Source: QNYQ01 sp964542985 (GTDB lineage Archaea > Thermoproteota > Thermoprotei_A > Sulfolobales > Pyrodictiaceae). From it: DNA of 25,722 nt. The DNA is taken from the NCBI GenBank assembly GCA_964542985.1, contig CAZIWH010000021.1:1-25722 (forward strand), written 5' to 3'. Shown one piece after another: positions 7,954-15,338 of this stretch; position 1 is the first letter of the stretch, and every line of letters begins with the position of its first letter. The notes beneath the pieces are model-generated. The model made no database searches. It was not told the origin of the DNA and saw only the letters and a list, made by a program, of their open reading frames with translations. Position numbers and translations under genes: made by a program.

Positions 7954-8196
7954 TTACTCTTCGAGCTTCACCGCGCCGAGATACCGCTCGGCCAGCTCGT
8001 CTATCTCGTCCCCCTTGGCTTCGCGGAACCTTCTCTTAGTGAGTTCGCTGGCGGCGCGGCAAGCCTCCATGAGCTTCCCCAGAGGCACGTAGATTATGTC
8101 GCCGTCACTTGTCTCGAGGAAGACCGCGAGCCTCTTTCTCGGATAGTCTACCACGACGTGGAGGCATGGGGGATCTGCGCACTCGTAGCCCGTCAA
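7954..8196 (-). CDS. small conserved-looking protein of unknown function (80 aa)
   Basis: The product has a beta-rich N-terminal half (CLHVVVDYPRKRLAVFLET, then IIYVPLGKL) and a charged helical C-terminus, with two cysteines near residues 6 and 11. I place the start at TTG 8196 because GGAGGTG sits 8 nt upstream (8205-8211) and the TATA box at 8232-8241 predicts a transcript start near 8211. The longer reading from ATG 8220 (88 aa) would begin upstream of that point. It is divergent from the surface-protein gene at 8279 and precedes the Nudix gene. I do not recognise the family. Confidence 0.65.
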   Translation of the reverse strand: MTGYECADPPCLHVVVDYPRKRLAVFLETSDGDIIYVPLGKLMEACRAASELTKRRFREAKGDEIDELAERYLGAVKLEE

Positions 8197-8231
8197 CCCG
8201 TGGGCACCTCCCCAAGCCATGGTGGGGCTTG

Positions 8232-8241
8232 GCTAATATAG
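8232..8241. promoter_or_regulatory. shared TATA region between divergent genes
   Basis: CTAATATAGT reads as an acceptable TATA element on both strands. On the plus strand it would start the 8279 transcript near 8262, and on the minus strand the 7954-8196 transcript near 8211. No other TATA element lies in this gap, so the two genes probably compete for or share one site. Confidence 0.5.
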
Positions 8242-8278
8242 TAGGGGCGGTCTTCTTCAACGGGCGTGAGAGGCGGGT

Positions 8279-9970
8279 GTGGAAGCTATGCGCGCACTGC
8301 TTCATCGGAAAGTGTTTCCCCTATTGGCTGCTGTCCTCCTCCTGCTGCCCACGCTGCTCCCTTTGGCGGCTGCTGAGACCACGACCTCGCCCATCGTATC
8401 CACAGCCATACAGCAGATGGTCACGTTCAAGGTTAAGAAGGCTGACCTAACACTATATGTCTACCCAGACGGGGCTGTGCAGGCACATTACCTCGCGGAT
8501 GCTGTGCTCACATTGAAGAAGCCGGCAACGGTCAGCGTTGAAGCCAGCTACTGGAGCATAGTGGAGAAGACCTCATCCGCCACGAGCCTCCACGTGTCCG
8601 CCGAGCTTCCCCCCTCCGAGGCCAAGCCCTTCTCGCTGAAGCTGGTGCTGGGCTATAGCTTCAGCGGCGGCAACGGCTGGCTAAAGATAAACGCCACCGC
8701 GATGAGAGGTGAAGAATACCATGCTAATATAGCGGTAAGGCTCGTGGACGCCAAGAAGGCCCACGTAGTCATCGAGGCCACGGTGCCAGCGGAGAAGGCT
8801 GAAAAGCTCATAGCTGTCAACCCGGCAGAGATGAACAAGATGCTCGCCTCCCGCGGCGTACCCTACCTCCACGTCAAGAGCATAGCCGTTGAGAAGACCG
8901 GCGGCAAAGCGATCATACAAGCAACAGGATACCTTGACATAGACCAGATGCTCCAATACGCTGTCTCCAACGGGATGAGCGCCACAACGGCGCAGAAGCT
9001 CATGAAGCTCCTTGAGACAAGCCCGCCTGTCGAGGGCATGGCCATGCTAGAGGCAAGGCTTGTCAAGGCCGGCTCTGTAGACAAGCTTATGTTTAACTAC
9101 GAAGCCAAGGCGGATGGCGACATGCTGGCTCTGCAGGAGAAGAGTCTAGAGGCAGCTAAGCTAGAGAATCAGCTCATAGCAGCTCTTCTATCCCCCCTAG
9201 CGCAGCAGAACCCCAAGCTAAGCGTACTGGTGCTGCAGCTACGCCTATCATCCCAGCAGGGCCAGACGCTGCTAGAAACAGTGCCGCCGAGCAGGAGCAA
9301 CGCGACGCTAACACTGAAGATCAGCGGTACCAAGGGGGAACTCCGCATCGACTACTACAGCCACAGGATGCGCGTCCCAGGTAAGGCTGGTGCAGGGGCT
9401 GCAGAAGCCACCCTGGCAGCCCTCTCTAAGAGTTACCAGAGCCTCCTGCTAATACTAGGCCAGCTCAACATAATAGCCCCAGGCGCAGCGTCACTAGTAC
9501 CAACTACTGTGAGAATAAAGCCTCTAGATGGTGTTGAAGTTTCTAGTACGGAGGCAACGCTTACCCAGCTCACCGGCATCAAGGTAAAGATCACGCCGCC
9601 CGCTGTACCCGTGACTACAGTCTCAATCGTAAAGACAACCTCGCAGACAGTCAACTCAGCTACAGCCGTGCCCACAACCACAGCTACATTAGAAAGAACA
9701 AAGACATCTGCAACTGCCTCACAAACATCTACAGCCACAGCTGCAGGCAGCACGAGGGAAGGCGTGACAAAGACCACCAGCGAGACAACCGCTGCAAGCC
9801 GCACCACAGCCACGTCTCCAGCAGCCACGACAAGCATGACGCAGACGGGGATTACGAGCAGCACACGGCAGACGAGCAAGGCACCGACTGTCTCTCCTCA
9901 GCTACTAGCAGTAGCAATGCTCGCAGCTGCAGCTATAGTGGCTGCGTTGCTCCTCCGTCGTTCAGCCTAG
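8279..9970 (+). CDS. secreted surface protein with Thr/Ser stalk and C-terminal membrane anchor
   Basis: The 563-residue product has a signal peptide (about 1-31, ending LLPLAAA), a long extracellular domain of beta-type sequence without a family I can name (32-450), a Thr/Ser-rich stalk at about 450-540 with repeated TTT, TTATS and SAT motifs, and a C-terminal membrane helix (about 541-559) followed by RRSA. This is the usual architecture of crenarchaeal S-layer-associated or other surface proteins. Start options are GTG 8279 and ATG 8288; GAGAGGCGG at 8269-8277 suits ATG 8288 better. It is monocistronic: a promoter at 8232-8241 precedes it and a terminator at 9978-10019 follows. The stalk is likely O-glycosylated (inference). 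Confidence 0.85.
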   Translation: MEAMRALLHRKVFPLLAAVLLLLPTLLPLAAAETTTSPIVSTAIQQMVTFKVKKADLTLYVYPDGAVQAHYLADAVLTLKKPATVSVEASYWSIVEKTSSATSLHVSAELPPSEAKPFSLKLVLGYSFSGGNGWLKINATAMRGEEYHANIAVRLVDAKKAHVVIEATVPAEKAEKLIAVNPAEMNKMLASRGVPYLHVKSIAVEKTGGKAIIQATGYLDIDQMLQYAVSNGMSATTAQKLMKLLETSPPVEGMAMLEARLVKAGSVDKLMFNYEAKADGDMLALQEKSLEAAKLENQLIAALLSPLAQQNPKLSVLVLQLRLSSQQGQTLLETVPPSRSNATLTLKISGTKGELRIDYYSHRMRVPGKAGAGAAEATLAALSKSYQSLLLILGQLNIIAPGAASLVPTTVRIKPLDGVEVSSTEATLTQLTGIKVKITPPAVPVTTVSIVKTTSQTVNSATAVPTTTATLERTKTSATASQTSTATAAGSTREGVTKTTSETTAASRTTATSPAATTSMTQTGITSSTRQTSKAPTVSPQLLAVAMLAAAAIVAALLLRRSA

Positions 9971-9977
9971 AGCCCCG

Positions 9978-10019
9978 TCCTCTGAAGAGGAGCCAGCCTC
10001 CTTTTTCCACATTGTTTTT
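9978..10019 (+). terminator. terminator of the surface-protein gene
   Basis: A small hairpin (TCCTC 9978-9982, loop TGAA, GAGGA 9987-9991) is followed by two T5 runs at 10002-10006 and 10015-10019. T-runs are the main archaeal termination signal, and this one begins 8 bp after the stop codon. Confidence 0.6.
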
Positions 10020-10200
10020 CCGGTGCTCGGCGTGTGGAGTTTCCCCAGGAGCGGTCATCTTGGCGCCCTGGCAGCCATGGATGTGCTCGTCGCCACGGGA
10101 GCGGCTGTGAAGACTATCGGAGCCATGCTGTCAGGCAACAGGGCGCTGCCCGTGGATATATTGACTTGTTTCTCCTCCTTAGCGGCCCTCGCCGGGTGGC

Positions 10201-10422
10201 CTACGCCGAGTCCCCGTCTGGGCGTAGGGCCTCAGAGAGGAGCAGGAGCAGCACTGAGCCAGCGAGGCTGAAGTAGGCAGCCGTGGCCAGCTGGTTCGCC
10301 AGCCCCCGGCCCCCGGCAGCAAGCAGCACGGCGGCGGCCACGAGGAGGATCATGAATCCTATAGCCATCCCTCTGCCCGTGGTTTCCAGCGCCTCAACCA
10401 GCTCCTTCCTATCAACAGCCAA
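10201..10422 (-). CDS. small two-helix membrane protein coupled to the GT-C-like gene
   Basis: The product (73 residues) has a short charged N-terminus (AVDRKELVEALETTGRG), two membrane helices at about 20-35 and 47-63, and an acidic end (RPDGDSA). I place the start at TTG 10422: the site AGGAGGTGA overlaps the stop codon of the upstream gene (TGA at 10431-10433) and lies 8-9 nt before TTG. A longer reading from 10479 (92 aa) would overlap that gene. The arrangement implies translational coupling, so the protein may be an accessory subunit of the large membrane protein. I do not recognise the family. The 230 bp between here and the 9970 stop hold no convincing gene. Confidence 0.65.
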   Translation of the reverse strand: MAVDRKELVEALETTGRGMAIGFMILLVAAAVLLAAGGRGLANQLATAAYFSLAGSVLLLLLSEALRPDGDSA

Positions 10423-10430
10423 GCCGGGGC

Positions 10431-12134
10431 TCACCTCCTCGGCGGCGCTGGGGCTCCGTGGTATAGGATGCTCCACCACAGCTTCCCGGTCAGTGGTGCG
10501 GCAGCGGCAAGCATGTAGGCGAGCCCAGCCAGGGTGGCTGCTATGAGGGCTGTGCGTAGCAGCCTGCTCCTCAGCCTGGATGCCGCAGAGGCGGCTGGCA
10601 GCCAGAAGGGTGTGTCCACGAGCAGTCTATGAGCTACAACGGTGCCCCCGAACACCAGGCCGGGCGACACTGCAGCCTCCACAGCAGCTGCAACCGTGTA
10701 CCAGGGGTACGTTGCACCCAGCAGCAGAATCCATGGAGCCTCCATTGGGGCACCCCATGTCCATATCAGCGATCCCCGGTAGAGGCCATAGAGGGGCTCC
10801 ATCACAGCGGTACCATGGATTAATGGCGACGTTGTCGCGGCGGCAGCCGAGGCCCCCGCCAGAGCCCGGTTAACAGCCTCCGCGGCGAGAAACACTACGG
10901 CTCCGAGCCCCGCCGACTTTAGGGCGGCGCGCCGTCCCCTCCTCCTGGCCTCGTCCACTGCGAGGGCAGCCGTATAGACCACATGGGTCCATGGGTGAAT
11001 CAACGCCGCTAGTATCATGAGGAGGATGAGTAACGGGAGAGAGGGGGAGGCCAGATAGAGTAGCGCAATAGGCAACGCCACACTGTTAGCCTGGTAACCG
11101 CTTAGCAGGAAGGTCGCCATGGTAGGCCCCGTGGCGGCGAGGAAGGCTGCAAGCCCCGCCTCTTGCTCCATCCCTCTTCTTCGCGCCACCAGATAACTTG
11201 AGGCCGCTAGCAACGCAGCCGCGGCCACCGGGTGCACTACGTCCATCAGTGTGAAGGGGCTGAGCCCGCTCAGCCTCCAAGCAACATAGATTATTGCAAG
11301 ATAGAGGGGCCGCACCAGTCCACGATAATGGGTGAGAACCCATCTAAGCCCATGCCTCTCAGCGTCTAGGAGGAACCTGGTATAGTAGAACGTGTCCACG
11401 GAGACGGGAGCCCCCTTGGGATTAAGCAGCCTGCTGTGGGCAGCGGCAACCCACGCAGCTACCACGAGGATTCCTGCAGCAATCCACCAGGCTCCATAGC
11501 GGCGGGGCCTGTCTGCGAAGAGGCGTCGGAGCCGCTCAAGCAGCCCCCCAGTAACCTTGCGGAGCCACCTTGGAGCGACCGGAGAGGCGAGCCAAGCTAC
11601 ACCAGCAACAGCTACGAGCAGCGGCGCAGCAACAGCCACAGGGGCCCAGAGCCTCCTCTCAGTCTCCACGGGCCACACGGGCCCAGCCCCCGCGGCATAG
11701 AGCACAGCCCCCACAGCGCCAGTAGCCTCAGCCGCGAGCAGTGTGGCCCCTACGGCATCCAGGAACCAGACCCTGCAGCAGCCCCTCGTCGCAGCTGCCG
11801 AGGCGTAGGCGGCAGCCAGCCCCAACAGAACCCCCGCCGCCCAGGGCGGCGCAGAGGCCCCCAGCACCCCTGCAGCCGCAACCCCTAGCGCAAAGCCGAG
11901 TGCCCCGCCAAGTCTCCAACCCCCGCCCCAGAGGGCTAGAAGCCCCAGCACGGACACGATAAGGGAATCCATCAGTACGCTACCCGTTACGGGTCCCGGA
12001 GAGTATATGTAGACTGTAACCCTGCTCCGCGTGGTGAAGCTGAACCCCGTGTAGCCGCCGAGCAGGAGGAGCAGGTAGACGGCGAGAACGCCGGTAGCAG
12101 CGCAGCCAGCGGCACGGCGCCAACGAGCAGCCAC
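10431..12134 (-). CDS. GT-C-like polytopic membrane protein (putative glycosyltransferase)
   Basis: The 567-residue product has about twelve to fourteen membrane helices. An N-terminal hydrophobic block (1-200) precedes a cytoplasmic basic stretch (RLRRLFADRPRRYG, about 201-214), a helix, and then an outer loop with the motif SVDTFYYTRFL (245-255), followed by more helices containing YLVARRRGM and LIHPWTHVVYTAA. An acidic residue followed by aromatic residues in the loop after an early helix is typical of GT-C glycosyltransferases, which use lipid-linked sugars; Asp247 is the candidate catalytic residue. The match is at pattern level only. GTG 12134 has GAGG about 5 nt upstream, and a TATA box at 12173-12182 gives a leader of about 17 nt. 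The coupled small gene follows directly. Confidence 0.65.
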   Translation of the reverse strand: MAARWRRAAGCAATGVLAVYLLLLLGGYTGFSFTTRSRVTVYIYSPGPVTGSVLMDSLIVSVLGLLALWGGGWRLGGALGFALGVAAAGVLGASAPPWAAGVLLGLAAAYASAAATRGCCRVWFLDAVGATLLAAEATGAVGAVLYAAGAGPVWPVETERRLWAPVAVAAPLLVAVAGVAWLASPVAPRWLRKVTGGLLERLRRLFADRPRRYGAWWIAAGILVVAAWVAAAHSRLLNPKGAPVSVDTFYYTRFLLDAERHGLRWVLTHYRGLVRPLYLAIIYVAWRLSGLSPFTLMDVVHPVAAAALLAASSYLVARRRGMEQEAGLAAFLAATGPTMATFLLSGYQANSVALPIALLYLASPSLPLLILLMILAALIHPWTHVVYTAALAVDEARRRGRRAALKSAGLGAVVFLAAEAVNRALAGASAAAATTSPLIHGTAVMEPLYGLYRGSLIWTWGAPMEAPWILLLGATYPWYTVAAAVEAAVSPGLVFGGTVVAHRLLVDTPFWLPAASAASRLRSRLLRTALIAATLAGLAYMLAAAAPLTGKLWWSILYHGAPAPPRR

Positions 12135-12172
12135 TGGGCCTCGGCCCGTGGCCGCGACGCGGGCAAGGGAGC

Positions 12173-12182
12173 ATATAAAAAC
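12173..12182. promoter_or_regulatory. TATA box, readable on both strands
   Basis: On the minus strand GTTTTTATAT starts transcription near 12151, just ahead of GTG 12134. On the plus strand ATATAAAAAC is equally good and would start a transcript near 12200 that runs into the tandem hairpins at 12211-12294. Confidence 0.55.
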
Positions 12183-12210
12183 AGTGAAGGGTTGAAACGG
12201 TGCGTCATTG

Positions 12211-12294
12211 GAGAGCCTCCTCGCCGGGGTGACGCCGCCGAGTCACGGCGGAGCCTTGGGTGAGCCCCGGCTGCGCGCCGGAACACGCTCACCC
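12211..12294. ncRNA. tandem perfect hairpins, candidate small RNA or terminator array
   Basis: Three stems lie within 85 bp: GGAG/CTCC near 12211-12221; CCGCCG 12235-12240 with CGGCGG 12246-12251 (6 bp, 5-nt loop); and a compound stem of GGGTGAGC 12258-12265 with GCTCACCC 12287-12294 (8 bp) enclosing CCGGC 12267-12271 with GCCGG 12277-12281. Read on the minus strand they begin 18 bp behind the V4R gene stop and could end its transcript, though no T-run follows. Read on the plus strand they would be the body of a transcript from the TATA box at 12173. I recognise no known RNA family, C/D boxes or an ACA box at a suitable place. Confidence 0.3.
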
Positions 12295-12311
12295 CTTCCC
12301 CGGGCCATTTG

Positions 12312-12842
12312 CTAGGCTACGCGGACGACCTCTATGACGCAGTAGGGGTCGTCAAGACTGCCCCGCTCCTTCTCCACGCCGCGGAACTTGCCACCCAGGA
12401 CGCCCTCAAAGACGGATGCTATCATGCCGGTCTCGAGGTAGCATATCTTCTTGCCCTGCTTGAGCAGCTTCTCCGCTGCCCCGTCTACTAGTTTTATGCC
12501 TGCCATGCTGGGCGGGCTGAGCATCTTAATCGTTGCATGTTTGTCGTTAAACTCGAGGACTTCTATTTTGCCGAAGCCAAGCTCCTCCAGGTATCTGGCA
12601 TACTCTTTTATCAAGTTCTCGATGTTCTGCTCCTTGCCCTCCATCCTCTTCTTTAGCTCCTCTACGAGGCCTCGACCTATCTTCTTGCCGAGGTAGTAGA
12701 GAGGCGCCCCAGCGGCATCCCCGACAAGCTCGTACATGGCGTTCAGTATCTCCACGTATGCCCTCATAGGTATCAGTATGTAGCGTTCCTCGCCGCCGCC
12801 TATTGTTATTTTGCCGTTCTGGAGCGTGAGGTTCACCGCCAC
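12312..12842 (-). CDS. V4R-domain protein
   Basis: The 176-residue protein ends in a V4R-like (4-vinyl reductase, PF02830) domain: EYARYLEELGFGKIEVLEF in the middle, then KKICYLETGMIASVFEGVLGG and DDPYCVIEVV at the C-terminus. V4R domains bind small hydrophobic ligands and occur in regulators and tetrapyrrole-related proteins. The usual Cys in the E-x-x-C position is missing (EKERGSL), leaving two cysteines in the region, so metal or ligand binding may differ. GTG 12842 is supported by AGGTG about 8 nt upstream. It stands alone between noncoding stretches. No DNA-binding domain is evident in the N-terminal 70 residues, and the ligand is unknown. Confidence 0.75.
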   Translation of the reverse strand: MAVNLTLQNGKITIGGGEERYILIPMRAYVEILNAMYELVGDAAGAPLYYLGKKIGRGLVEELKKRMEGKEQNIENLIKEYARYLEELGFGKIEVLEFNDKHATIKMLSPPSMAGIKLVDGAAEKLLKQGKKICYLETGMIASVFEGVLGGKFRGVEKERGSLDDPYCVIEVVRVA

Positions 12843-13046
12843 GGCTCAACACCTCTTGGATGTGATTCGGGTATAGCTATTAGCTGATGTCCCGACTCTA
12901 CCAGGGGCGCAGAGGGTTTTTGCTTTCTTTTCCTCTTCAGCGTCTAGTGATGCAGTGCTCAATGTTCCCTATAAAGCTCTGGCTAAAACTATAGGATATG
13001 AGTAGGCGACGCGAGTTAAAGACAGGAAGGGTGGGAGCAGAGTAGG

Positions 13047-13922
13047 CTAGGAAGTTTCCGTGTCAGCAACCACCGCGTCACCCACGCAGCACAGCCGGTC
13101 CCAGTGCACGTCGACTACTACACGGCCTCCCGGCAACATATGTCTCTCAATAAGCCTCTCGGCGTTGGAGACGCCGAGCTTCTCAAGCTCAGCTTTCAGA
13201 GCCGCAGCAGCCTCCCCGGGGAGCAGCCTGGTGGGACCATACTCGTCCAAGAGCCTCCGCGCAGCCTCCCCATAGCCGGCCTCACGGAGGCTGTCCACGA
13301 GCCGGAGCCAGTCCACCGCTTCCCTCGTCCGCAGGGCAGCCCTTACACCGATCCCCCCGGCGGTGAACACTATCGCTACGACTCTGCCGAGGTAGCCGAG
13401 CCTTCCGCTCAACAGGGGCTTGCCGCGAAGCCTCTCCGGCACCGGGCGGGGCTCCGGCGGAGCCCGTAGTGTGCCACGGTAGATGGCCTCCCTTGGCTCC
13501 AGTAGGAGCCCGAAGCCGCCCTCCCCCTCCACGACGCTCAACGCGGCAAGCTCCTCAGGCTCAACATAGCCCTTAAACATCTCCCCCTCCTGCTCGGCTA
13601 TCCGGAACGGTATTTCGATGCCAAACCTCCGCGCCTTAGCCACGAGTCCTGCAAGACCCTCGTCGCCGCTGACTGGCACGCCCTGCTCCCGCAGCCTCAC
13701 TGCAAGTCCTTCACAGTCCGGTATACGGTCTCCAGCCGAGACCCGAATGCAGACGCGGAGCCTGGCCCCACGCTCACTGTAATCGAAGCCACATATGTAG
13801 CCGAACAGCCACCCATACGCATCGTATATCAGAGCGCCTCTTAGCTCCTCCTCGGTGTAGAAGAGCCTGACTCTCTCCAACCCGGTGCCCCAGTATCCTT
13901 GCACGGCAGCTGCTCTCCCCAT
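13047..13922 (-). CDS. unrecognised protein with PRC-barrel-like strands (291 aa)
   Basis: I do not recognise a family. Three stretches look like small beta-barrel strands of the PRC type: ALIYDAYGWLFGYICGF (about 30-46), GGFGLLLEPREAIYRGTL (about 134-151) and SGRLGYLGRVVAIVFTAGG (about 171-189). Between and after them are helical, Glu/Arg/Leu-rich parts, and the C-terminus has a pair of cysteines (RLCCVGD). The start is ATG 13922 or TTG at about 13880; neither has a strong ribosome binding site. The gene is divergent from the Cys-rich gene at 13965 with only 42 bp between, so the two may be co-regulated. In archaea PRC-barrel proteins often act in RNA metabolism or division, but that is only a suggestion here. 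Confidence 0.7.
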   Translation of the reverse strand: MGRAAAVQGYWGTGLERVRLFYTEEELRGALIYDAYGWLFGYICGFDYSERGARLRVCIRVSAGDRIPDCEGLAVRLREQGVPVSGDEGLAGLVAKARRFGIEIPFRIAEQEGEMFKGYVEPEELAALSVVEGEGGFGLLLEPREAIYRGTLRAPPEPRPVPERLRGKPLLSGRLGYLGRVVAIVFTAGGIGVRAALRTREAVDWLRLVDSLREAGYGEAARRLLDEYGPTRLLPGEAAAALKAELEKLGVSNAERLIERHMLPGGRVVVDVHWDRLCCVGDAVVADTETS

Positions 13923-13964
13923 AAAGCAGAGCCTACATGGCCCTCTAGGGGTCTGGGGAGCAGG

Positions 13965-15002
13965 GTGCGCAGGCTATGGCCCCCCGAGGGGGGCTGCGGC
14001 TGCTGTGTCTGCCCCTCTCCTCTGCCTGCTGGCCTCTTGGCCGGTGAGCCTGCGTGGCTTCGCGGGCTGGACTGGGGCCTCGCGGAGGCCGCTGCCCCGG
14101 GCAGTGGCCCAGCTCTCCGGGAGGCTGTTCTCCGGCTCGGCGGCGGGGGGCTCTGCGCCGTCTGCGGCGCCCCAGCTGCGGTAAAGGCCGGGTCCTGGGA
14201 GATACTCGCTGGAGGCGGCTCCGCGGAGGCCAGGCTCGTGGCCCTGGTGCCGCTCTGCGGCGCCTGCAGGCTAGCCTACTGGCCCGTCGAGGCAGCAGCC
14301 CGCGGGGTGATGGCGAGCGCCGCCTCTAGGCTCGCCAGGGTCTGCGGCTCCAGGGAGCAGGCCCTCAAGGCCATGGAGCAGGCGCTGGCCGTGGAGAGGG
14401 AGCTAAACACAATGGCTCCAGAGTGGAGGATAAGCCTGGACAAGCTGGCTGAGCTCCTAGGCTTGACGGACGAGGAGGCACAGGAGCTGAGCCGCCTAGC
14501 CACAACGTTGGCCAACAAGCCCTGGGCAGTGGACTGGCAGAAACTAGTCCTCCATGCCCCCACAGCCCCCGCCACTGGCTGCCTGGAGGAGATGTGCAGA
14601 GGAGATCCCGAAGACCTGGCCCGCAGGGCGGCCGAGGAGGCAAGGAAACACGGCCTACAGGCAGACCCCAAGGCAATAGCAGCCGCGATAAAGAGGCTCA
14701 GGCAGCGCTGCCACGACCCGGCACCCGAGCCCCCCGAAGGCTACTGGACACTGCTGCTCCGCCCAGCCGAGCGCGCAGCCCTATACAGCCACGCGGCCAG
14801 ACGGAGGGAGGCACCGTGGACGCGCATAGAGACGCTGCCGCACAGGAGAGACCCGGTAGAAGTCAAGATATACACGCCATGCATACTAGACCCGGCGACG
14901 ATAGCCCAGGCGCTCAGAGAGGCGGCAAGGCTCGCAGGAAGACAGCCGCCAGCAGCATACAAGACAGCAGCGACGCCAACACCACTATACATAACGATTT
15001 GA
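13965..15002 (+). CDS. Cys-rich protein with zinc-ribbon-like pairs, function unknown (345 aa)
   Basis: The start GTG 13965 follows GGGGAG at about 13954-13959. Near the N-terminus is CGCCVC (Cys 11, 13, 14, 16). Farther in, LCAVCGAP (Cys 64, 67) and LCGACR (Cys 98, 101) make a four-Cys pair arrangement that would bind zinc. The spacing recalls treble-clef or HNH folds (C-x2-C, about 30 residues, C-x2-C), but the HNH histidines are absent, so nuclease activity is unlikely. The rest is helical, with LDKLAELLGLTDEEAQELS (about 160-180) resembling a helix-turn-helix and a later RLRQRCHDP. The longer frame from 13899 overlaps the divergent gene and is not preferred. A nucleic-acid-binding role is a reasonable guess; no family is assigned. 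Confidence 0.65.
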   Translation: MRRLWPPEGGCGCCVCPSPLPAGLLAGEPAWLRGLDWGLAEAAAPGSGPALREAVLRLGGGGLCAVCGAPAAVKAGSWEILAGGGSAEARLVALVPLCGACRLAYWPVEAAARGVMASAASRLARVCGSREQALKAMEQALAVERELNTMAPEWRISLDKLAELLGLTDEEAQELSRLATTLANKPWAVDWQKLVLHAPTAPATGCLEEMCRGDPEDLARRAAEEARKHGLQADPKAIAAAIKRLRQRCHDPAPEPPEGYWTLLLRPAERAALYSHAARRREAPWTRIETLPHRRDPVEVKIYTPCILDPATIAQALREAARLAGRQPPAAYKTAATPTPLYITI

Positions 15003-15024
15003 AAACCCGGCTCCCCGGCAGCAT

Positions 15025-15041
15025 GCCGTATTAGCTACGGC
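15025..15041 (+). terminator. hairpin behind the Cys-rich gene
   Basis: GCCGTA 15025-15030, loop TTAGC, TACGGC 15036-15041 form a perfect 6-bp hairpin 22 bp after the stop codon. No T-run follows, so termination is uncertain. Confidence 0.3.
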
Positions 15042-15076
15042 GCTCCTACATAGGCCCTCTAGAACTGCACGTTGCT

Positions 15077-15086
15077 CGTTTATAGC
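15077..15086 (+). promoter_or_regulatory. TATA box upstream of tRNA-Gly
   Basis: CGTTTATAGC predicts a transcript start near 15110, which is 113 bp before the tRNA. A weaker TATA-like TTTTAA lies near 15141. No TATA element sits at the usual distance directly before the tRNA, so the tRNA would have a long 5' leader removed by RNase P. Confidence 0.4.
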
Positions 15087-15109
15087 ATGCTCACACTGGC
15101 CACGCAGCA

Positions 15110-15124
15110 GGGGCTGGCAGCCCC
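15110..15124 (+). other. perfect hairpin at the predicted 5' end of the tRNA transcript
   Basis: GGGGCT 15110-15115, loop GGC, AGCCCC 15119-15124. The position coincides with the predicted transcript start from the TATA box at 15077-15086. Confidence 0.4.
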
Positions 15125-15222
15125 ACTTACGGGCGTAGGCGTTTTAACGGGGTTCCCGTAGCGTCAGCCCTCCATGCTGGCGGCCGGGCCTCCAGAGCAC
15201 TGGCGGGCCTTAGGCGCTGGGC

Positions 15223-15301
15223 GCGGCGGTCGTCTAGCCTGGACTAGGACGCCGGCCTCCCAAGCCGGTGATCCCGGGTTCAAATCCCGGCCGCCGCACC
15301 A
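15223..15301 (+). tRNA. tRNA-Gly (anticodon CCC)
   Basis: A complete cloverleaf is visible. The acceptor stem pairs GCGGCGG 15223-15229 with CCGCCGC 15291-15297. The anticodon stem is CCGGC/GCCGG around loop CTCCCAA, which gives anticodon CCC and reads the glycine codon GGG. The T arm is CCGGG, loop TTCAAAT, CCCGG. The discriminator base is A15298 and CCA is encoded at 15299-15301. There is no intron. The D arm is GTCT with a loop of normal size. The neighbouring inverted repeat just downstream is listed separately; no duplicate of the tRNA 3' end that would mark an integrated element was seen in the window. Confidence 0.97.
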
Positions 15302-15309
15302 CCCTCATA

Positions 15310-15338
15310 GAAATTCGAGCGCCATCTATGCGAATTTC
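15310..15338. repeat. perfect 8-bp inverted repeat behind the tRNA
   Basis: GAAATTCG 15310-15317 and CGAATTTC 15331-15338 flank a 13-nt centre. The arms are AT-rich, unlike the GC-rich hairpins elsewhere in the window, and begin 9 bp after the encoded CCA. It could be a binding site or a transcript-end signal. Confidence 0.5.

Noticed and set aside
10023..10276. 80-odd-codon plus ORFs in the gap after the surface-protein gene
   Set aside because: They overlap the small membrane-protein gene in antisense, have no ribosome binding site, and lie directly behind a terminator.
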